Positions 52,984 through 61,274 of a stretch of 64,000 nucleotides of DNA are shown here, one piece after another (the stretch's first letter is position 1; each line of letters opens with the position of its first letter). The notes under the pieces are model-generated. The model made no database searches and was not told the DNA's origin. It was given only the letters and a program-made list of their open reading frames with translations. The translations under genes and the position numbers were made by a program. The stretch spans positions 2,735,210 through 2,799,209 of the forward strand of contig NZ_KB905370.1 of the NCBI RefSeq assembly GCF_000378985.1. Direction: 5' to 3'. The stretch comes from Ensifer sp. BR816. GTDB lineage: Bacteria; Pseudomonadota; Alphaproteobacteria; Rhizobiales; Rhizobiaceae.

Positions 52984-54183
52984 CTATCTGCCTTCTTGAT
53001 GCCGGCCGGCCTCCGGTCGAGGCGCGGTCCGGTTGCCGATAGCGGCGCTGAACACGGGTCTTGGTACGGGGCCGCGCAGGGCCGGCCAATAGGCCGCCAG
53101 GAAGAGCGCCCAGGCCGTCATCCAGCACGCGGCGGCCGCGCCGATGGGATCGAAGTTCGTCCCGCCTGTCCAATTGGCGCAGACGCGCAGCAGCGCGGCC
53201 AGCGACACGAGCGCGAAGGCCCAAGCCATGGTCGGCGTAAGCACCAGGCGCTCGCAGCTGCGAACCATTGCCGATCGCATCATCAAGGCTGCCATCATTG
53301 CTCCCATAGCACCCATGGTCAGCGCATGCAGGGCGGCGGTAGGCGGGATTAGGTCGGGAAACAGGGTCGCAAGGCCGCTCAGAGCAAGCCCGGCCGGTGT
53401 CCAGGCGAAGGCCAGGTGGAGGATGAACAGCGCCGGGTAGTGGCGGGTCCTGAAGCTATGCCAGCCACACATCTGCAGCACCAGCAGGGCAGCCGACAGA
53501 ACGAGCACAAGGCCCGAGGCCACATGCTGCCATGCAGCAACGTCTAGGAATCTGGAACAAAGGACACCGGCGATCGCAAGGCAAGACAGGGCTGGCCGAT
53601 CGCGAACGGCGTCTCCGGGGCGTGTCCCGGCGAGCCAGCGACGGGTGAAGGCGGGTGCGGCACGCCCGCCGATCAGGATGATCAGAACGACGTATGGCAG
53701 CGGCATGCTTGCCGTGCTTGGGACCTTCGCGAGAAACAGCGAAGCGTTTACGCCAAGCGCCGCGGTACCGAGCGGCGCCCAAAAGCGGTGCCAGGCGGCC
53801 GAGGAGAGCACCCCATGAGCGAGAATCGCCGTCAACCAGGCGAAATAGGTGGAGGCCCCGATCGCAACAGCGGGAAACGGCAGATCGCTCGAGAGCGCGC
53901 TCGTCAATCGGGCGGCACACCAGAGGCAAGCGGCAACCACGGTCACGGCCGGAGAAACGGGACCGCGCTTCGTCCAGGCGGGCAGGGCGGTCAGCAGATA
54001 GCCTCCACCCGCAGCGCCAGCCATGCCGAACACCAGCTCATAGCGATGCCATGCGACCGAGTCGGGACCGGTTCCCTCGGGAAGCAGCCAGGCCATCGGC
54101 ACGACAAGCGCCCATAGCCCCGCAAGAAAGAACAGGGGCCGGTAGGGCGCCTGCCAGACGGATCTCCAGCCCACCAGATCCAC
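52984..54183 (-). CDS. nnrS: NnrS family heme-copper membrane protein
   Basis: A polytopic membrane protein of 399 residues with about twelve hydrophobic segments. It has the NnrS start WRSVWQAPYRPLFFLAGLWA, then WHRYELVFGMAGAAGGGYLLTALPAWT with the conserved His, FWAPLGTAAL, HLAFAWTPAGLAL and HALTMGAMGAMM with a conserved His. NnrS is induced by nitric oxide and protects against nitrosative stress. The frame is open far upstream over the dnrN gene; GTG 54183 (or TTG 54192, overlapping the dnrN stop) is the likely start, giving family length. It is probably co-transcribed with dnrN. Confidence 0.87.
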   Translation of the reverse strand: MDLVGWRSVWQAPYRPLFFLAGLWALVVPMAWLLPEGTGPDSVAWHRYELVFGMAGAAGGGYLLTALPAWTKRGPVSPAVTVVAACLWCAARLTSALSSDLPFPAVAIGASTYFAWLTAILAHGVLSSAAWHRFWAPLGTAALGVNASLFLAKVPSTASMPLPYVVLIILIGGRAAPAFTRRWLAGTRPGDAVRDRPALSCLAIAGVLCSRFLDVAAWQHVASGLVLVLSAALLVLQMCGWHSFRTRHYPALFILHLAFAWTPAGLALSGLATLFPDLIPPTAALHALTMGAMGAMMAALMMRSAMVRSCERLVLTPTMAWAFALVSLAALLRVCANWTGGTNFDPIGAAAACWMTAWALFLAAYWPALRGPVPRPVFSAAIGNRTAPRPEAGRHQEGR

Positions 54184-54188
54184 GTGTC

Positions 54189-54863
54189 TCAATCGGCCGC
54201 TTGCGGCTGAGCCTCGAAGCGCGGAAATAGCACGGCGTTCTCGAGATGCATATGGGTCACCAGATCGTCGGTGAACTTCCGTAGTCCCGTGTAGAGCGCG
54301 GTCCAGGAGCCGCGGGCGCCCGGCGGCAGCGACAGCCCATGGGTTACGTGCTCGATAGCCCGCAGATACTCCGGTTCCTCTTCGTGTTCGTGGCGCATCT
54401 GGGCGCTGGGATGGGCAATCATCGCGCTGCCACCGCGCCGCATCATCGGGAAGAGGACCTGCTGCTCCTTCATCATGTGGCTTTCGAGCTCGTCGCGGAG
54501 CCGCTCCAGCACCTGCGAAAGCCCGATCGGCGCGGACGGGTGGTCGCCGTGCACCCGCTCCACCTTCTGGGCGAGCGGAATGAGCCAGGCAAGCTCCTGA
54601 CGGTGCGTCTGGTGGTATCTGTCCAGGAGGTGGGCAATGAGATCCGCGGTCCCCTCCGGCGCGGCTCGCTCCGCCGCCTGCACCAGGGTCTCCAGTTCCG
54701 CCAGCAGCGCCGATGGCGCAAGCCCGGCTTTGACGGCGGCTTCTGAAAGCGGCACGTCGCCGCCATAACAGAAACTGATGCGATGCCGGCGGAAGACTTC
54801 CGCGGCGCCCGGCAGCTCTGCTGCGATCGTTGCGACGATGTTGTCGAGGTTGATTGCTGTCAT
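54189..54863 (-). CDS. dnrN: Di-iron iron-sulfur cluster repair protein (RIC/DnrN/YtfE)
   Basis: A 224-residue RIC/YtfE protein that repairs iron-sulfur clusters damaged by NO or peroxide. The N-terminal ScdA domain (1-60) is followed by a hemerythrin-like di-iron domain with the ligands visible in YHQTHRQEL, ELESHMMKEQQVLFP, MRHEHEEE and THMHLENAVLFPRF. The usual Cys-Cys pair of the ScdA domain (DFCCGG type) is Cys 32-Tyr 33 (SFCYGG), so one Cys is missing. ATG 54863 has AGAGGG upstream. The nnrS gene follows immediately and an FNR/NNR-like box lies 62 bases upstream. Confidence 0.9.
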   Translation of the reverse strand: MTAINLDNIVATIAAELPGAAEVFRRHRISFCYGGDVPLSEAAVKAGLAPSALLAELETLVQAAERAAPEGTADLIAHLLDRYHQTHRQELAWLIPLAQKVERVHGDHPSAPIGLSQVLERLRDELESHMMKEQQVLFPMMRRGGSAMIAHPSAQMRHEHEEEPEYLRAIEHVTHGLSLPPGARGSWTALYTGLRKFTDDLVTHMHLENAVLFPRFEAQPQAAD

Positions 54864-54924
54864 CGGTGGCCCTCTGAGAATTGGTGTTCCGGACTATTCG
54901 AACAGGAGACGGCGATTTCCGTCT

Positions 54925-54938
54925 TTGTCCTATCTCAA
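54925..54938 (-). promoter_or_regulatory. Candidate FNR/NNR-type box upstream of dnrN
   Basis: TTGAGATAGGACAA on the minus strand: the TTG-N8-CAA frame of FNR/FixK/NNR sites (consensus TTGAT-N4-ATCAA), but the inner dyad bases match poorly. It is 62 bases upstream of the dnrN start, a position compatible with class II activation. dnrN and nnrS are known members of NNR/FNR regulons, which supports the call. Confidence 0.45.
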
Positions 54939-55154
54939 ACAAGGGAAGGGCGCGTGCGCGCGGGAAGCCGGTCCGCATGATCCGCGCCGCGGGCCTTTGG
55001 CGCTTCAGCAGCGGCGAGATCTTCCACGGGCAGTGGGGATGCGCGGTAGCTGTAGTAGTTGACATCGGCAGCGTTGCGCGTATTCTGTCGAAATTGGTAT
55101 GACCACCTGGCCACCAGCCGTAACGCGACCGGATGGCCCGCAACGAGGATGCGG

Positions 55155-55904
55155 ATGTTCTCTGCCGTGGAATCGCGCCGCCTGTATCGGCAGGTGGCGG
55201 ACCAGATGCGAGGCCTGATCGAGCGGGGCGAATTGGTGCCCGGTTCGCGGCTTCCGGCCGAGCGGGAGCTTGCGCAGAAGCTGGGCGTTTCCCGCCCGAC
55301 CGTTCGGGAAGCATTGATCGTGCTCGAAGTCGAAGGCTTCATCGATATCCGCATGGGGTCGGGCATCTATGTCACGGCGCGCAACGTGCCGGCAGCCGAT
55401 GTGCCGCCGGAGGACTTCGAAGGACCGTTCGAATTGTTGAGGGCGCGGGCGGTGGTCGAATGTGCGATCGCCGAGGAGGCGGCGCGGCTGGCGCGGCCCG
55501 AACATATAGAAATCCTCGACGACAACCTGGCGCGCATGGCCGCCGCGCTTGAGGATCGGCGCCAGGCGCTGGCGATCGATCGCGAGTTCCATGTCATCGT
55601 CTCGAGCATAATCGCCAACCAGACGCTGAACCGCTTCGTCGGCAGCATCCACGACATGCGCATGACGCCCTATTTCGAGAAGCTCGCCAGCTATTTCGAG
55701 AACACCGACACGTGGCGGGCGGCGATGGAGGAACATCGCGCCATCCGTGACGCGATCGCGGCTGGCGATCCGGCCGCCGCACGGGCCGCGATGCGCGCCC
55801 ATCTCGATCAATCTCAGCTTCGCCTGTCGGCCAGCTTTGGGGAGGAGCCGTCCGACAGCACGATACCGGCCGCATGGAGGCGTGCCGGAAGCAGCAGTCA
55901 GTAA
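55155..55904 (+). CDS. GntR-family regulator, FadR (FCD) subfamily
   Basis: A 249-residue regulator. The winged helix is [60 protein letters not shown]. The C-terminal FCD domain has metal/effector His positions in [17 protein letters not shown] and [17 protein letters not shown] 55155 has GAGG six bases upstream; ATG 55149 is less well placed. It stands first in a same-strand run with a TRAP transporter, IdnD and UxuA genes, resembling UxuR/ExuR-type control by a hexuronate or aldonate. Confidence 0.87.
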   Translation: MFSAVESRRLYRQVADQMRGLIERGELVPGSRLPAERELAQKLGVSRPTVREALIVLEVEGFIDIRMGSGIYVTARNVPAADVPPEDFEGPFELLRARAVVECAIAEEAARLARPEHIEILDDNLARMAAALEDRRQALAIDREFHVIVSSIIANQTLNRFVGSIHDMRMTPYFEKLASYFENTDTWRAAMEEHRAIRDAIAAGDPAAARAAMRAHLDQSQLRLSASFGEEPSDSTIPAAWRRAGSSSQ

Positions 55905-55940
55905 AGCATGCAGTGACTTCACTTTGGGAGGAGAAAGAAG

Positions 55941-56915
55941 ATGAAAGTCAGACTGTTAACGCTACTCGGCGCAACCGCGGCCATCCTGGGCTCGGCCCTG
56001 ACCGCGCAGGCTCAGACGGCGCTGAAATGGGCGCATGTCTACGAAACCTCGGAGCCGTTCCACACCGAATCCGTCTGGGCGGCCGAGGAGATCGGCAAGC
56101 GCACCGACGGGCGTTACAAGGTCGATGTCTTTCCGGCCTCGCAGCTCGGTAAGGAAGCGGATCTGAACCAGGGCCTGAAGCTCGGCACTGTCGATATCAT
56201 CATTTCCGGTTCGAGCTTTGCCGCGCGTGAATATGCGCCGATCGGCGTCACCTATTTCCCCTACACGTTCCGCGATCCCGCCCATCTGATCGCCTACACC
56301 AAGAGCGACGTCTTCAAGCGCCTGGCGGCGGGCTATGAGGAAGCTTCCGGCAACCACATCACGGCGGTCACCTATTACGGCACGCGCCACACCACGTCGA
56401 ACAAGCCGATTGCCAAATGCGCGGACATGCAGGGGCTGAAGATGCGCGTCCCCGACGTCCCGGCCTATCTCGCCATGCCGCGCGCCTGCGGCGCCAATAC
56501 GACGCCGATCGCCTTCGCCGAAGTCTATCTCGCGCTTCAGAACGGCACGGTCGAGGCCCAGGAAAATCCGCTGACGACGATCGAGGCGAAGAAGTTCTTC
56601 GAAGTGCAGAAGCACATCGTGCTGACCGGCCATATCGTCGACCATCTGAATACGGTCGTTTCGAAGAACCTGTGGTCGCAGCTCTCCGACGCCGACAAGC
56701 AGATTTTCACCGAGGTGATGCAGGAGGCCGCGGAGCGCGCCACCAAGATCATCGAGGAGCGCGAGAAGGCGCTCGTCTCGACCTTCAAGGAGCGCGGTCT
56801 CGATGTGGCCGAAGTCGACAAGGCCGATTTCGAGTCGACCGTCATGGAGAAGGTCGCCCTCGAGGACTTCGGCTACAAGAAGGAGGACTGGGAGGCTATT
56901 CGCGCCGTCAAGTGA
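55941..56915 (+). CDS. TRAP transporter solute-binding protein (DctP type)
   Basis: A 324-residue periplasmic receptor. The signal peptide is LLTLLGATAAILGSALTAQAQ, and the mature chain begins TALKWAHVYETSEPFHTES. The carboxylate-binding Arg is in the family motif LKMRVPDVPAY, followed by ANTTPIAFAEVYLALQNGTVEAQENP. It presents a sugar acid such as a hexuronate or aldonate to the membrane parts. It has a very strong ribosome site (GGGAGGAG) and lies 36 bases after the regulator gene. Confidence 0.9.
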   Translation: MKVRLLTLLGATAAILGSALTAQAQTALKWAHVYETSEPFHTESVWAAEEIGKRTDGRYKVDVFPASQLGKEADLNQGLKLGTVDIIISGSSFAAREYAPIGVTYFPYTFRDPAHLIAYTKSDVFKRLAAGYEEASGNHITAVTYYGTRHTTSNKPIAKCADMQGLKMRVPDVPAYLAMPRACGANTTPIAFAEVYLALQNGTVEAQENPLTTIEAKKFFEVQKHIVLTGHIVDHLNTVVSKNLWSQLSDADKQIFTEVMQEAAERATKIIEEREKALVSTFKERGLDVAEVDKADFESTVMEKVALEDFGYKKEDWEAIRAVK

Positions 56916-56923
56916 ACCGCCTT

Positions 56924-56951
56924 TGTCGGCTCGCTGCATGGCGGGCCGACA
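56924..56951 (+). other. Intercistronic hairpin after the TRAP receptor gene
   Basis: TGTCGGC (56924-56930) pairs with GCCGACA (56945-56951), extended inside by CGC/GCG, loop TGCATG. There is no T-tract. It begins 8 bases after the dctP-type stop and 30 bases before the small permease, as expected for an element raising receptor over membrane subunit levels. Confidence 0.6.
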
Positions 56952-56980
56952 TTCCGTTTCTTAAATGCCGGATGATCGCC

Positions 56981-57553
56981 ATGTCACAGGAAGTCCATCT
57001 GCAAGTGACGCCGGAGGAAATCGCCCATTCCTTCGACGAGGCTCCGCCCGCCGCGGATATTTCCAGCTATGCCTTCGAGGACTGGGTGACGCTCGCCGTC
57101 TTCTGGGTGATGACGGGATGCGTGTTCCTGCAGTTCTTCACCCGCTACGTCCTCAACGATTCCTACGCTTGGACGGAGGAGATCGCCACCAACTGCCTGA
57201 TCGGCGTGGTGTTCCTCGGCTCCGTCATGTGCGTGCGCGTCTCCCGGCACATCCAGGTCGACGTGCTCTACCACTATTTCCCGCGACCGGTGGCGCGGGC
57301 GATGGCGATTTTCGTCGATCTCGTGCGCATCGGTTTCTTTGCCTATGCCTGCTGGCTGATGTGGCGGTATGTGGCGATCGTCGCCCATGAACGCATGGTG
57401 ACCGTCGACCTGCCGCGCAACATCGTCTTCTACAGCGTCCTGGCCGGTTTCGTCATGATGCTTGTCCGCTCAGTCCAGGTCTTCATCGCCAATCAACGCC
57501 GCGGCTATTCGGTTCTCGAAAAGCCCGAGGAATTCCAGAAGGTCGAGGACTGA
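56981..57553 (+). CDS. TRAP transporter small membrane subunit (DctQ type)
   Basis: A 190-residue protein with four membrane segments (about residues 40-60, 75-95, 115-135, 155-175). DctQ features include FFTRYVLNDSYAWTEEIA and GSVMCVRVSRHIQVDVLYHY. ATG 56981 is chosen; ATG 56972 gives three more residues. The frame is open upstream inside dctP but that part is a shadow. It pairs with the large subunit encoded 3 bases downstream. Confidence 0.88.
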   Translation: MSQEVHLQVTPEEIAHSFDEAPPAADISSYAFEDWVTLAVFWVMTGCVFLQFFTRYVLNDSYAWTEEIATNCLIGVVFLGSVMCVRVSRHIQVDVLYHYFPRPVARAMAIFVDLVRIGFFAYACWLMWRYVAIVAHERMVTVDLPRNIVFYSVLAGFVMMLVRSVQVFIANQRRGYSVLEKPEEFQKVED

Positions 57554-57556
57554 TCC

Positions 57557-58963
57557 ATGCTCCTGCTCGTTGGTTCGTTTCTGATATTGATGGTGGTCGG
57601 CGTTCCCGTCGCCATCTCGATGGCCGTCGCGTCGGTCCTCTATCTGGTGTTCTACAACGTCGCGCCCGACATCATCGCGGCGCAACGGATGATCGCCGGC
57701 GTCGAGAGCTTTCCGCTCTTGGCGGTGCCGTTCTTCATCCTCGCCGGCAACCTGATGAACTCCGCCGGCGTCACCGGCCGCATCTATTCCTTCGCCGTCG
57801 CGCTCGTCGGCTGGATGAAGGGCGGACTGGCGCAAGTCAACATCATCGGCTCGGTGATCTTTTCCGGCATGTCGGGCACGGCGCTCGCCGACGCCGCCGG
57901 CATCGGCACGATCGAGATCAAGGCGATGAAGGATCACGGCTATCCGGTGGAAACGGCCGTCGGCGTCACCGCCGCATCGGCGACGCTCGGGCCGATCTTT
58001 CCGCCGTCGCTCCCCTTCGTCATCTACGGCATGATGGCAAACGTTTCGATCGGCGCGCTGTTCATGGCCGGCATCGTGCCGGGCGTGGTGATGACGGTGC
58101 TGATGATGGTGACGGTCGCCATTTTCGCTTACCGGCGCGGCTGGGGGTCGGATACGCCCTTCGAAATCAAGCGATTGCTTTCGGCTTCGCTCGAGATCGT
58201 CGTCGTGCTGTCCGTGCCGATCCTGATCTATCTCCTGATGTCGGTGGGCCTGTCGATGAACGTCGCTGTCGGCATCGCGCTCGTCGTGCTGCTCGCGCTC
58301 GACTGGTATTTCGATTTCTCCGCGGTCATGGCGCTGATGACGCCGGTGATCCTGATCGGCGGCATGACGATGGGCTGGTTCACGCCGACGGAAGCGGCCG
58401 TCGCCGCCGTCCTCTGGTCGCTGTTCCTGGGCCTGGTCCGCTATCGGACAATGACGATGTCGACGCTGGCGCGGGCGACCTTCGATACGATCGAGACGAC
58501 CGCCTCGGTGCTGTTCATCGTCACGGCCGCCTCGATCTTCGCCTGGCTGCTGACGGTCAGTCAGGCCGCACAGTTGCTCTCCGGCGCGATCTTGACGATC
58601 ACCGACAACAAGTGGGTGTTCCTGATCCTGGTGAACATCCTCATGCTTTTCGTCGGCTGCTTCCTGGACACCATTGCTGCGATCACCATTCTCGTGCCGA
58701 TCCTCTTGCCGCTGACGGCCCAGTTCGGCATCGATCCGGTGCATTTCGGTCTGATCATGACCCTCAACCTGATGATCGGCCTGCTTCACCCGCCGCTCGG
58801 CATGGTGCTTTTCGTGCTGTCCAGGGTGGCCAAGCTCTCGGTCGAGCGGACGACCATGGCGATCCTGCCCTGGCTTTTGCCGCTCTTCATCGCGCTCATC
58901 CTGATCACCTTCGTTCCGGCGGTGACGCTATGGCTGCCGAGCGCGGTCGGGTTGATCCGATGA
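57557..58963 (+). CDS. TRAP transporter large membrane subunit (DctM type)
   Basis: A 468-residue permease of the DctM family, sodium-coupled, with about twelve membrane segments. Family stretches are SFPLLAVPFFILAGNLMNSAG, GSVIFSGMSGTALADAAGIG, GPIFPPSLPFVIYG and GWFTPTEAAVAAV. It is somewhat longer than the usual 425 residues, with extra length in the middle. ATG 57557 follows the DctQ stop by three bases with GAGGA upstream. The stop overlaps the IdnD start (ATGA). Confidence 0.92.
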   Translation: MLLLVGSFLILMVVGVPVAISMAVASVLYLVFYNVAPDIIAAQRMIAGVESFPLLAVPFFILAGNLMNSAGVTGRIYSFAVALVGWMKGGLAQVNIIGSVIFSGMSGTALADAAGIGTIEIKAMKDHGYPVETAVGVTAASATLGPIFPPSLPFVIYGMMANVSIGALFMAGIVPGVVMTVLMMVTVAIFAYRRGWGSDTPFEIKRLLSASLEIVVVLSVPILIYLLMSVGLSMNVAVGIALVVLLALDWYFDFSAVMALMTPVILIGGMTMGWFTPTEAAVAAVLWSLFLGLVRYRTMTMSTLARATFDTIETTASVLFIVTAASIFAWLLTVSQAAQLLSGAILTITDNKWVFLILVNILMLFVGCFLDTIAAITILVPILLPLTAQFGIDPVHFGLIMTLNLMIGLLHPPLGMVLFVLSRVAKLSVERTTMAILPWLLPLFIALILITFVPAVTLWLPSAVGLIR

Positions 58964-60030
58964 TGGCAGGAGCAGTCAGGCAAGCGCGAGTCGCCCGGCT
59001 TTACGGCGGACGCGACCTGCGGCTGGAAATGACGGATGTGGCCGAGCCCGGCGAAGGCGAGGTCCTTTTGAAGATGGCGGCCGGCGGCATCTGCGGGTCG
59101 GATCTCCACTACTACCAGGACGGCGGCTTCGGCCCCGTCCGGGTGCAGGAGCCGATCATACCCGGCCATGAAGCCGCTGGACATGTCGCGGCACTCGGCG
59201 CAGGGGTCTCCGGGTTGGCACTCGGCGAACTGGTGGTGGTGAACCCGAGCCAGCCCTGCGGCACCTGCCGCTTTTGCCGGGAAGGGCTCAACATTCACTG
59301 CCTGAACATGCAGTTCATGGGCAGCGCCATGCGCCTGCCCCATACGCAGGGCATGTTCCGCGACTGGCTCGTCGTTCCGGCCGCCCAGTGTTTCGCGGCG
59401 GGAACGCTCGTCAGCGCCGGCGAAGCGGCCTGCGCCGAACCGCTGGCGGTCTGTCTCCATGCAGTTGCGCAGGCGGGGGACCTCACCGGCAAGCAGGTGC
59501 TCGTCACCGGTGCCGGGCCGATCGGCGCACTCGTCGTCGCGGCCGCCCGCCACGCGGGTGCGGAAGCGATCGTCGTGACCGACCTCGCCGACGCGGCACT
59601 CGAGCGGGCCAAGGCCATGGGCGCGATGCGTGCGGTCAATATCCGCAACGATCCGCAGGGCCTCGCCGGGTATGAGGTCGACAAGGGCGAGTTCGACGTC
59701 GTCTTCGAGTGCTCCGCCGCCGAACCGGCGCTACGCGGCGCGATCGCAGCGGTCAGACCCCGCGGCCTGATCGTCCAGGTCGGCGTGACCGGCGACATCA
59801 CCCTGCCGCTCAACGCGCTGGTCGGCAAGGAGCTGCGGTGGATCGGGTCGCAGCGGTTCGACGATGAATTCGCCCGTGCCGTCGAACTGATCGGCGAACG
59901 TCGGATCGACGTTCGGCCGATCATTTCGCATGCGTTTCCGATTGAGGATGCGGTGATCGCTTTCGAGCAGGCGGGCGACCGTTCGGCTGCCTGCAAGGTG
60001 CAGCTGACATTCACGTCCGAGATAATTTGA
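58960..60030 (+). CDS. Zinc alcohol dehydrogenase, L-idonate 5-dehydrogenase type
   Basis: A medium-chain dehydrogenase of 356 residues. Catalytic zinc: CGSDLHYYQDGG and GHEAAGHVAALG; structural zinc: CGTCRFCREGLNIHC with four Cys; NAD site: VLVTGAGPIGALVVAAARHAG. The pattern and the neighbours fit IdnD (L-idonate to 5-ketogluconate) or a related aldonate/polyol dehydrogenase. ATG 58960 (or 58963) overlaps the TRAP permease stop, showing tight coupling of transport and oxidation. Confidence 0.82.
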   Translation: MMAGAVRQARVARLYGGRDLRLEMTDVAEPGEGEVLLKMAAGGICGSDLHYYQDGGFGPVRVQEPIIPGHEAAGHVAALGAGVSGLALGELVVVNPSQPCGTCRFCREGLNIHCLNMQFMGSAMRLPHTQGMFRDWLVVPAAQCFAAGTLVSAGEAACAEPLAVCLHAVAQAGDLTGKQVLVTGAGPIGALVVAAARHAGAEAIVVTDLADAALERAKAMGAMRAVNIRNDPQGLAGYEVDKGEFDVVFECSAAEPALRGAIAAVRPRGLIVQVGVTGDITLPLNALVGKELRWIGSQRFDDEFARAVELIGERRIDVRPIISHAFPIEDAVIAFEQAGDRSAACKVQLTFTSEII

Positions 60031-60077
60031 GAAGCGGGATACGGGCGGCCTTTTCGCCCCGCCTGGAAGGAGTTGAC

Positions 60078-61274
60078 ATGCGACATACGTGGCGGTGGTT
60101 CGGACCGGTGGACCGGGTCAGCGTTGAGGACGCGGCGCAGGCCGGCGCGCACGGCATCGTCAGCGCGCTGCATCACATCCCGACCGGCGACGTCTGGCCG
60201 CTTGAGGAGATCGAGAAGCGGCAGAGCGAGGTCCGTGACGGCGGTCTGGAATGGGAGGTGGTCGAAAGCGTTCCGGTTTCGGAGAGAATCAAGACGCAGA
60301 CCGGCGACTGGCGCGAGCACGTTTTGAACTGGCAGGAGACATTGCGCCGCCTTGCCGCGGCCGGCATCCGCACGGTGTGCTACAATTTCATGCCGGTGCT
60401 CGACTGGACGCGCACCGATCTGCGCTGGACCGCACGTCACGGCGCCAAGGCCATGCGCTTTGACCGGATCGACTTCGTTGCCTTCGACCTCTATCTGCTG
60501 CAGCGGCCGGGGGCTGCCGAAGACTACGACGCGGAGACGCGTGAGGCGGCGGAACGACGGTTTCGCGAGATGACCGAGGAGCGGCGCTCAAGTCTCTCCC
60601 GCAATATCGGCGCCGGGCTTCCAGGCTCTGCCGATGGTTACAGCCTGGTGCAGCTTCGCGACCATCTGCAGACCTATGCCGGTATCGGCCGCGACAGGCT
60701 GCAGCGCCACCTCGTCGATTTTCTTGCCGAGGTGACGCCGGTTGCCGAACGCGTCGGCATCAATATCTGCGCCCATCCGGACGATCCGCCATGGCCGCTG
60801 CTCGGCCTGCCGCGCATTCTCTCGACCGCCGAGGACTATGCCTTCATGCTCAAGGAGGTCGACAGTCCGGCGAACGGCGTCACCTTCTGCACCGGCTCGC
60901 TCGGTGCCCAGGCCGCCAACGACCTTCCGGCGATGGTACGCCAGTTCGCGCCGCGCATCCATTTCATCCATCTGCGCAATGTTCGCCGCGAGGAGGAACG
61001 GACACCGTGCTCCTTCTATGAGGACGAGCATCTGGAAGGCCACACCGACATGGTGGCGGTGATCGCCGAACTGCTCACCGAGGAGAAGCGCCGGCGCGCC
61101 GCCGGACGGGCGGATCACCAGATCCCGATGCGGCCGGATCACGGCCAGGAGATCCTCGACGATCTCACCCGCGGCGCCCAGCCCGGCTACCCGGCGATCG
61201 GGCGGCTGAAGGGATTGGCGGAACTGCGCGGCATCGAACGGGCCCTGTCTCACGCCACCTATGGACTGCCGTGA
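60078..61274 (+). CDS. uxuA: Mannonate dehydratase (UxuA)
   Basis: A 398-residue TIM-barrel dehydratase that turns D-mannonate into 2-keto-3-deoxygluconate. It starts MRHTWRWFGPVDRVSV, then GIVSALHHIPTGDVW, YNFMPVLDWTRTDL and the metal ligands in NICAHPDDPPWPLLGLPRI, FCTGSLGA and HFIHLRNV. AAGGAG lies five bases before ATG 60078. The mannonate oxidoreductase (UxuB) is not in the window, so the dehydrogenase upstream or a distant gene may supply the mannonate. Its stop abuts the convergent efflux gene. Confidence 0.93.
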   Translation: MRHTWRWFGPVDRVSVEDAAQAGAHGIVSALHHIPTGDVWPLEEIEKRQSEVRDGGLEWEVVESVPVSERIKTQTGDWREHVLNWQETLRRLAAAGIRTVCYNFMPVLDWTRTDLRWTARHGAKAMRFDRIDFVAFDLYLLQRPGAAEDYDAETREAAERRFREMTEERRSSLSRNIGAGLPGSADGYSLVQLRDHLQTYAGIGRDRLQRHLVDFLAEVTPVAERVGINICAHPDDPPWPLLGLPRILSTAEDYAFMLKEVDSPANGVTFCTGSLGAQAANDLPAMVRQFAPRIHFIHLRNVRREEERTPCSFYEDEHLEGHTDMVAVIAELLTEEKRRRAAGRADHQIPMRPDHGQEILDDLTRGAQPGYPAIGRLKGLAELRGIERALSHATYGLP

